From Cotesia glomerata (taxonomy: Eukaryota > Arthropoda > Insecta > Hymenoptera > Braconidae), in NCBI RefSeq assembly GCF_020080835.1, contig NC_058162.1, positions 372,001-436,000 on the forward strand: DNA of 64,000 nt. Reading direction: 5' to 3'. How positions within the stretch are numbered: position 1 is the first letter of the stretch; the number at the start of each line of letters is the position of its first letter. A model generated the notes under the pieces. That model was given only the letters and a program-made list of their open reading frames with translations. It ran no database searches and was not told where the DNA came from. Positions 62,501 through 64,000 of this stretch are shown piece by piece. The position numbers and the translations under genes were made by a program.

Positions 62501-63500
62501 AAAAACTTAATACGAGACATTAGACTAAAAATGGATCATTTTATTGTACTGAAAAATATTATAATAAAGATTATTTATTAAAAGTTCAATTTCCATCAAT
62601 TAATAATGTAAATGTACAATCAGAACGTGAATCGTTAATGATTAATGTCGGTTTAATTGGATAAAAGTACAATTTAAGTGTTTTATTTAGTATCATGTTG
62701 TGAAAAAAATGGGTCTATTAAATTAGAGAAAAATGTTCTCATATTATATCTTATATCCCAGACAAAATCAGATATTACTCACCTGTCCGTTCTGCTGAGA
62801 AATGCGTGAGCATAACATAAATAAGTTCATGTGTATTTAATTACAACGATTTAATAACGATTGTTTTTACGCATCGTTTAAGAAAAAAAAATACACGTGT
62901 CGTTAAAAGTTTGCATTCGTTCCAGCTAATGGAGATAATTAAGCTACCGGTAGCTTTTTTCACGATCCAAATTTTACAAAAATAATCATATAATTTTTTA
63001 AATAAAGTGTGAACTGGAATTCTCAATTTTCTATTCATTATATAATTATCCAAACTCGGATAGATTATGCCGAAAATGAGGGCATCGTTTCAGGTTACAC
63101 CTACCGGACAATGAGTTTATTAAAGCCCTCAAAGGACAAAGTATACCCTCCTCGGAAGGAGGAGGCTCATTCAGAATTTTAATTGCATAATTGCGGTATT
63201 GTGAGAACAGCGTCGGACTATCAAAAAGACCGAGCGCAGAATTAAAAAATTGCCGAGAAAAAAAAAAACAGTAATACGTGTCGTGATCTCGTTAGTATCA
63301 AAAAAAAAAAAAAAAATAAAATAAAATAAAAAAAATATAGTAACCTAATAAGAAGAAAAAAGAAGCCGAGAAATAACAAAAAATATATAGGAGAATAGAA
63401 TAGAATAGAATACCTTTGTGTGTCGTCGCATGATATGTTCTTCCGGGGGTAGCTGCAGGGGTGGCTGCTGTCGTCGCCACATAACTACCCCCGTTACTTC
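45500..63500 (-). CDS. wge: winged eye / BAHCC1 / TNRC18 family BAH-domain chromatin protein (3' part, 13 coding exons in window)
   Basis: Thirteen exons chain in phase: 63500-63414, 62794-62783, 61563-61222, 60415-60011, 59355-59116, 57982-57812, 54522-54319, 54197-54081, 52720-52484, 51091-50937, 50862-50098, 50034-46816 and 45712-45500 (TAA). They give about 2054 residues; the N-terminus lies beyond the window. Seen in order: Ser/Thr/Ala/Gly-rich N-terminal segments, a block LQLVRDPTSGQLLLIH, a long acidic, lysine-rich and serine-rich region with an AT-hook (VGRPKK), a Tudor-like segment (47720-48150), a His/Lys run, and a BAH domain at the extreme C-terminus with RPYIGKIESMWE and KVKWFYHPEET. 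This order matches Drosophila winged eye and vertebrate BAHCC1/TNRC18. In those vertebrate proteins the BAH domain reads H3K27me3 or H3K9me3 for gene silencing. Winged eye is a nuclear chromatin protein able to change wing to eye fate when overexpressed. Orthology is inferred from domain order and the BAH sequence. Confidence 0.88.
45926..46620. repeat. wge: diverged tandem duplication, ~355-bp period, in the last wge intron
   Basis: Unit 1 starts AAGTAGGTTGTATTACACAT at 45926 and unit 2 starts AAGTCGGTTGCACTACACAT at 46281. Shared later blocks include CTCTTAACTTCGATAAAATA, GTCACCGAAAACGT and ATTTTGAA. Visible divergence suggests an old duplication. The units carry no coding. Confidence 0.65.
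46816..50034 (-). CDS. wge: wge large exon l (AT-hook, Tudor-like region, first part of BAH domain)
   Basis: A 3219-nt exon, phase 0 at both ends, acceptor TTACAG and donor CCG|GTGAGA, about 1073 residues. In order: an Asn/Asp/Glu run encoded by AAT and GAT/GAC triplets (about 49541-49600); Lys/Ser-rich segments; an AT-hook core VGRPKK (48700-48717); a conserved globular stretch at 47720-48150 (LEIDQLRVLTAMGGLFYAGR through VSVEFDDGDSGRIALDDIRL), which looks like the Tudor-like domain of BAHCC1/TNRC18; a Lys/His-rich run (about 47398-47500); then the first half of the BAH domain with RPYIGKIESMWE and VKVKWFYHPEETV. The Tyr, Trp and Tyr in these motifs are candidates for the methyl-lysine aromatic cage. 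Open frames on the opposite strand here are composition shadows. Confidence 0.92.
50035..50097 (-). other. wge: 63-nt in-frame, stop-free intron of wge
   Basis: It has a donor GTAAAG, an AT-rich body and an acceptor TTTTTTACAG. Its length is a multiple of three and it contains no stop in the host frame. Retention would insert 21 hydrophobic residues (VKLLFILVMFYFIKINKCFL plus Q). The base composition and strong acceptor mark it as an intron, and flanking codons are in phase 0. Confidence 0.8.
50098..50862 (-). CDS. wge: wge exon k (acidic, IKQE motif)
   Basis: 765 nt, phase 0 at both ends, acceptor ATTTCCAG and donor AAAAG|GTAAAG. It encodes about 255 residues rich in Asp, Glu and Ser. LPIKQEQ (50662-50673) fits psi-K-x-E. 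The sequence is continuous with the preceding exon (CRTQ then QRNTFISKA), so the GTG at 50799 that opens the longest frame is an internal valine codon and not a start. Confidence 0.87.
50937..51091 (-). CDS. wge: wge exon j
   Basis: 155 nt; enters in phase 1 and leaves in phase 0. This is the first exon, reading downstream, that breaks the run of symmetric exons. The acceptor is TTAACCAG and the donor CAG|GTATGA. It encodes ASAESSKALQTVTTMTGSLV followed by LHYYPHAPTLVQISQSESMQ. Confidence 0.85.
51671..52191. mobile_element. TTAA-flanked foldback element in a wge intron
   Basis: Two arms, 51671-51903 and 51957-52191, are nearly perfect reverse complements of about 233 nt around a 53-nt loop. 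The outer edges read TTAA|GGGGTTATACGCAG and CTGCGTATAACCCC|TTAA, and TTAA is the target of piggyBac-type elements. There is no transposase. It sits in the wge intron between exons i and j, so the primary transcript can fold into a long double-stranded RNA. Confidence 0.75.
52484..52720 (-). CDS. wge: wge exon i (VVWPNYPS and VKIE motifs)
   Basis: 237 nt, phase 1 at both ends, acceptor TCTTATCAG with an adjacent CAG (NAGNAG), donor ATCG|GTGAGA. It encodes EQMQQAVVWPNYPSVHSTPN, a Pro/Leu-rich stretch, LLSDINGARLVLTENKRK, and VPIVKIEADCA with VKIE at 52518-52529. Confidence 0.85.
53014..53295. mobile_element. inverted-repeat element carrying a tRNA-like T-arm
   Basis: The left arm at 53014-53046 (GGATCATCTTAATGTGA...) matches the reverse complement of 53264-53295. 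Inside, on the plus strand, CTGGG-TTCGAAT-CCCAG at 53221-53237 is a perfect tRNA T-arm / pol III B box. A weak A-box-like TGGCTTAATTT at 53164 lies too far away for a normal tRNA. It is best seen as a tRNA-derived SINE fragment inside a MITE and not as a functional tRNA. Confidence 0.45.
53347..53495. repeat. perfect 68-bp hairpin with 13-nt loop in a wge intron
   Basis: Position 53347-53414 is an exact reverse complement of 53428-53495 as far as I can trace, starting GTGGAACGCTTCACGTAATA. The loop is 53415-53427. The perfect match implies either a recent insertion or conversion, or selection for pairing. It lies in the wge intron between exons h and i. Confidence 0.8.
54081..54197 (-). CDS. 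wge: wge exon h (conserved VRDPTSGQLLLIH block)
   Basis: 117 nt, phase 1 at both ends, acceptor TCGTCTAG with an adjacent CAG (NAGNAG), donor GCTG|GTAAAT. It encodes AAMPSLEPVGFPHLGVGLQG followed by GLQLVRDPTSGQLLLIHAA. A closely related LVRDP..GQ..LI block is known to me from winged eye and its relatives and supports the orthology call. Its function is not established. Confidence 0.87.
54319..54522 (-). CDS. wge: wge exon g
   Basis: 204 nt, phase 1 at both ends, acceptor CTTTTACAG and donor ACAG|GTAAGT. It encodes about 68 residues rich in Ala, Gly, Pro and Leu (STTAMAMGGATLVHCGTGGE through WPPTLWQYPTTG). GC content is well above the surrounding introns, as expected for a conserved coding exon. 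Confidence 0.85.
57448..57646. mobile_element. small foldback with CACTGATAGAAGGATTT ends
   Basis: CACTGATAGAAGGATTT at 57448 and AAATCCTTCTATCAGTG ending at 57646 are inverted termini. The arms continue inward through GTTAATATTTAACAAATC and TTAGAGA...TCTCTAA. The whole 199 bp folds on itself. It lies in the wge intron between exons f and g. The same terminus occurs near 33685-33707. Confidence 0.6.
57812..57982 (-). CDS. wge: wge exon f (His-rich)
   Basis: 171 nt, phase 1 at both ends, acceptor CGTTTTCAG and donor CTTG|GTCAGT. It encodes about 57 residues (GIVVSTAAASGIPVGIAVAR, then an H/S/T-rich stretch ending FQPDNLG). It joins GSTTAMAMGG of the next exon. Confidence 0.82.
58692..59037. 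repeat. possible degenerate relative of the TTAA foldback element
   Basis: The right edge GAACGCGTATAACCTCTTGA resembles the right end of the 51671-52191 element (AACTGCGTATAACCCCTTAA). A left edge AGGGGTTGGACGCACTTTG at about 58692 resembles its left end. The interior is diverged. It lies in the wge intron between exons e and f. Confidence 0.35.
59116..59355 (-). CDS. wge: wge exon e (two psi-K-x-E motifs)
   Basis: 240 nt, phase 1 at both ends, acceptor TCTTTTTAG and donor AATG|GTTAAT. It encodes about 80 residues ending VKIEPLPPKSENG. It contains IKRE (59219-59230) and VKIE (59141-59152), both SUMO-type consensus motifs. The donor GTTAAT is unusual but usable, and the joined reading SENGIVVSTAAAS is continuous. 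Confidence 0.82.
59504..59541. repeat. (TA)n microsatellite
   Basis: A run of alternating T and A of about 38 nt lies in the wge intron between exons d and e. Shorter TA runs occur at 58166-58188 and 55736-55747. Confidence 0.9.
60011..60415 (-). CDS. wge: wge exon d (Ser/Thr/Gln-rich, with IKVE motif)
   Basis: 405 nt, phase 1 at both ends, with acceptor CCCAACGAAG and donor AACG|GTACGC. The acceptor is weak, but a CTAAT branch-point-like site lies about 20 nt upstream and the phase fits. It encodes about 135 residues rich in Ser, Thr and Gln (GIHQGTFSPQLSLVTAGTPT). AIKVENK at 60066-60077 fits the SUMO consensus psi-K-x-E. An alternative acceptor at TAATTAG (about 60447) is also phase 1. Confidence 0.82.
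61222..61563 (-). CDS. wge: wge exon c (Gly/Pro/His/Gln-rich)
   Basis: The donor is CTCG|GTTAGT at 61221-61216. Three in-phase acceptors are possible: TTTCAG giving 61563 (chosen), TATAG giving 61569, and TCTCAG giving 61548. All are phase 1, so the frame is certain and only 5-7 residues are ambiguous. The exon encodes about 114 residues with SVFSAAVGVGVGGYTWGAPT, a proline-rich turn, and His-rich stretches (APHHAQQPLTLQGV, HHLHHGESMV). It has no known domain. Confidence 0.8.
62783..62794 (-). CDS. wge: wge 12-nt microexon (candidate)
   Basis: The 12 nt CAGAACGGACAG are flanked by a strong acceptor (GCATTTCTCAG) and a perfect donor (GTGAGT). The microexon begins and ends in phase 1, so it adds four residues (reading A-E-R-T) between exon a and the 61222-61563 exon without a frame change. 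No longer in-phase exon uses these sites. It is called from splice signals and phase only; transcript evidence would settle it. Confidence 0.55.
63414..63500 (-). CDS. wge: wge exon a (first exon seen in window)
   Basis: The acceptor TTATTTCCAG and donor AAAG|GTATTC bound 87 nt, phase 1 at both ends. It encodes about 29 residues rich in Thr, Ala and Gly (SNGGSYVATTAATPAATPGR, then a segment ending THK). Its phase-1 start shows that at least one upstream coding exon exists; I saw none in 63501-64000. Confidence 0.75.
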
Positions 63501-64000
63501 CTGGAAATAAGGAATACAGCTCGTATCGATTAATGCCTGAAACAGTAATTATTTTAGTGTTAGAAGAAATCTCAAACTTTGCCAAATTTTTTTTTCCTTG
63601 TTGGTATATTGTGTAGGGTGCTAATTCCTGAGAAAGTTATTGTCCGTGGAATCTTAATGGTGGGTATTGATTGCATTCTTTAGATTCTTCTTCAATTGAA
63701 TAGTTAAAATGTTAAACTTAATCACAATTGTATCAATGCTTGTTGTTTTTTTTATCAAACAAATGATACTGTATCTAAAAATTGACACTACTGTAAGGAT
63801 TTTTTGATAAAATTGTAATTTCAAAGTTTTTTGTCCACATTAACCTGAATTTGAACAAACTACAACAATTTTGAGATTCTGCTCTTACTTTTAGGATAGT
63901 CCTGTTCAAAATCAAGTGAAATTGGGCGCCAAACAGTGAAGAACAATGAAGAATCAAGCAAACACAGTCCTGCTAATGTAACATTAATAGGAATTAGGTA

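Overview
This window is AT-rich invertebrate nuclear DNA (about 70% A+T by eye). It has spliced genes with GT-AG introns, many small inverted-repeat transposons, a Helitron family, and long homopolymer and AAT/ATT runs. The two recognisable genes belong to families with well-known insect members, so the source is an insect. The base composition and Helitron load would suit a parasitoid wasp or another hymenopteran, but that is an inference. There are no rRNA genes, no convincing tRNA genes, no CRISPR and no prokaryotic or viral gene block.

Layout. 1-22 kb: no gene that I can support, only repeats, transposon remnants and a few GC-richer islands. 22.2-36.7 kb: a minus-strand six-exon gene for a small secreted cysteine-rich protein of about 239 residues, of the insect 27 kDa haemolymph glycoprotein / DUF1397 type. 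Its first intron is nearly 8 kb, and a GC-rich candidate promoter with an NRF1-type palindrome lies upstream. 36.7-45.4 kb: an intergenic region with a reverse Helitron, a palindromic AT-rich element and microsatellites. 44.7-64 kb: the 3' part of a large minus-strand gene for a nuclear BAH-domain chromatin protein of the winged eye / BAHCC1 / TNRC18 family. I could chain thirteen coding exons with consistent reading phase, giving about 2054 residues in the window. The 5' end lies beyond position 64000.

The two genes have no obvious functional link. The notable features are in the second gene: a 12-nt microexon; nine consecutive exons that all begin and end in phase 1, so each can be skipped without a frame change; a 63-nt intron that is in frame and stop-free; tandem acceptor sites; five SUMO-type consensus motifs; and foldback elements in its introns, one with a perfect 68-bp stem.

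The main repeat groups are five copies of a non-autonomous Helitron (3' hairpin plus CTAG, A/T insertion site), a roughly 1.1-kb terminal-inverted-repeat element with another foldback nested in it, a TTAA-flanked foldback, and a roughly 150-bp dispersed family in five copies. All coordinates were counted by hand from the sequence.
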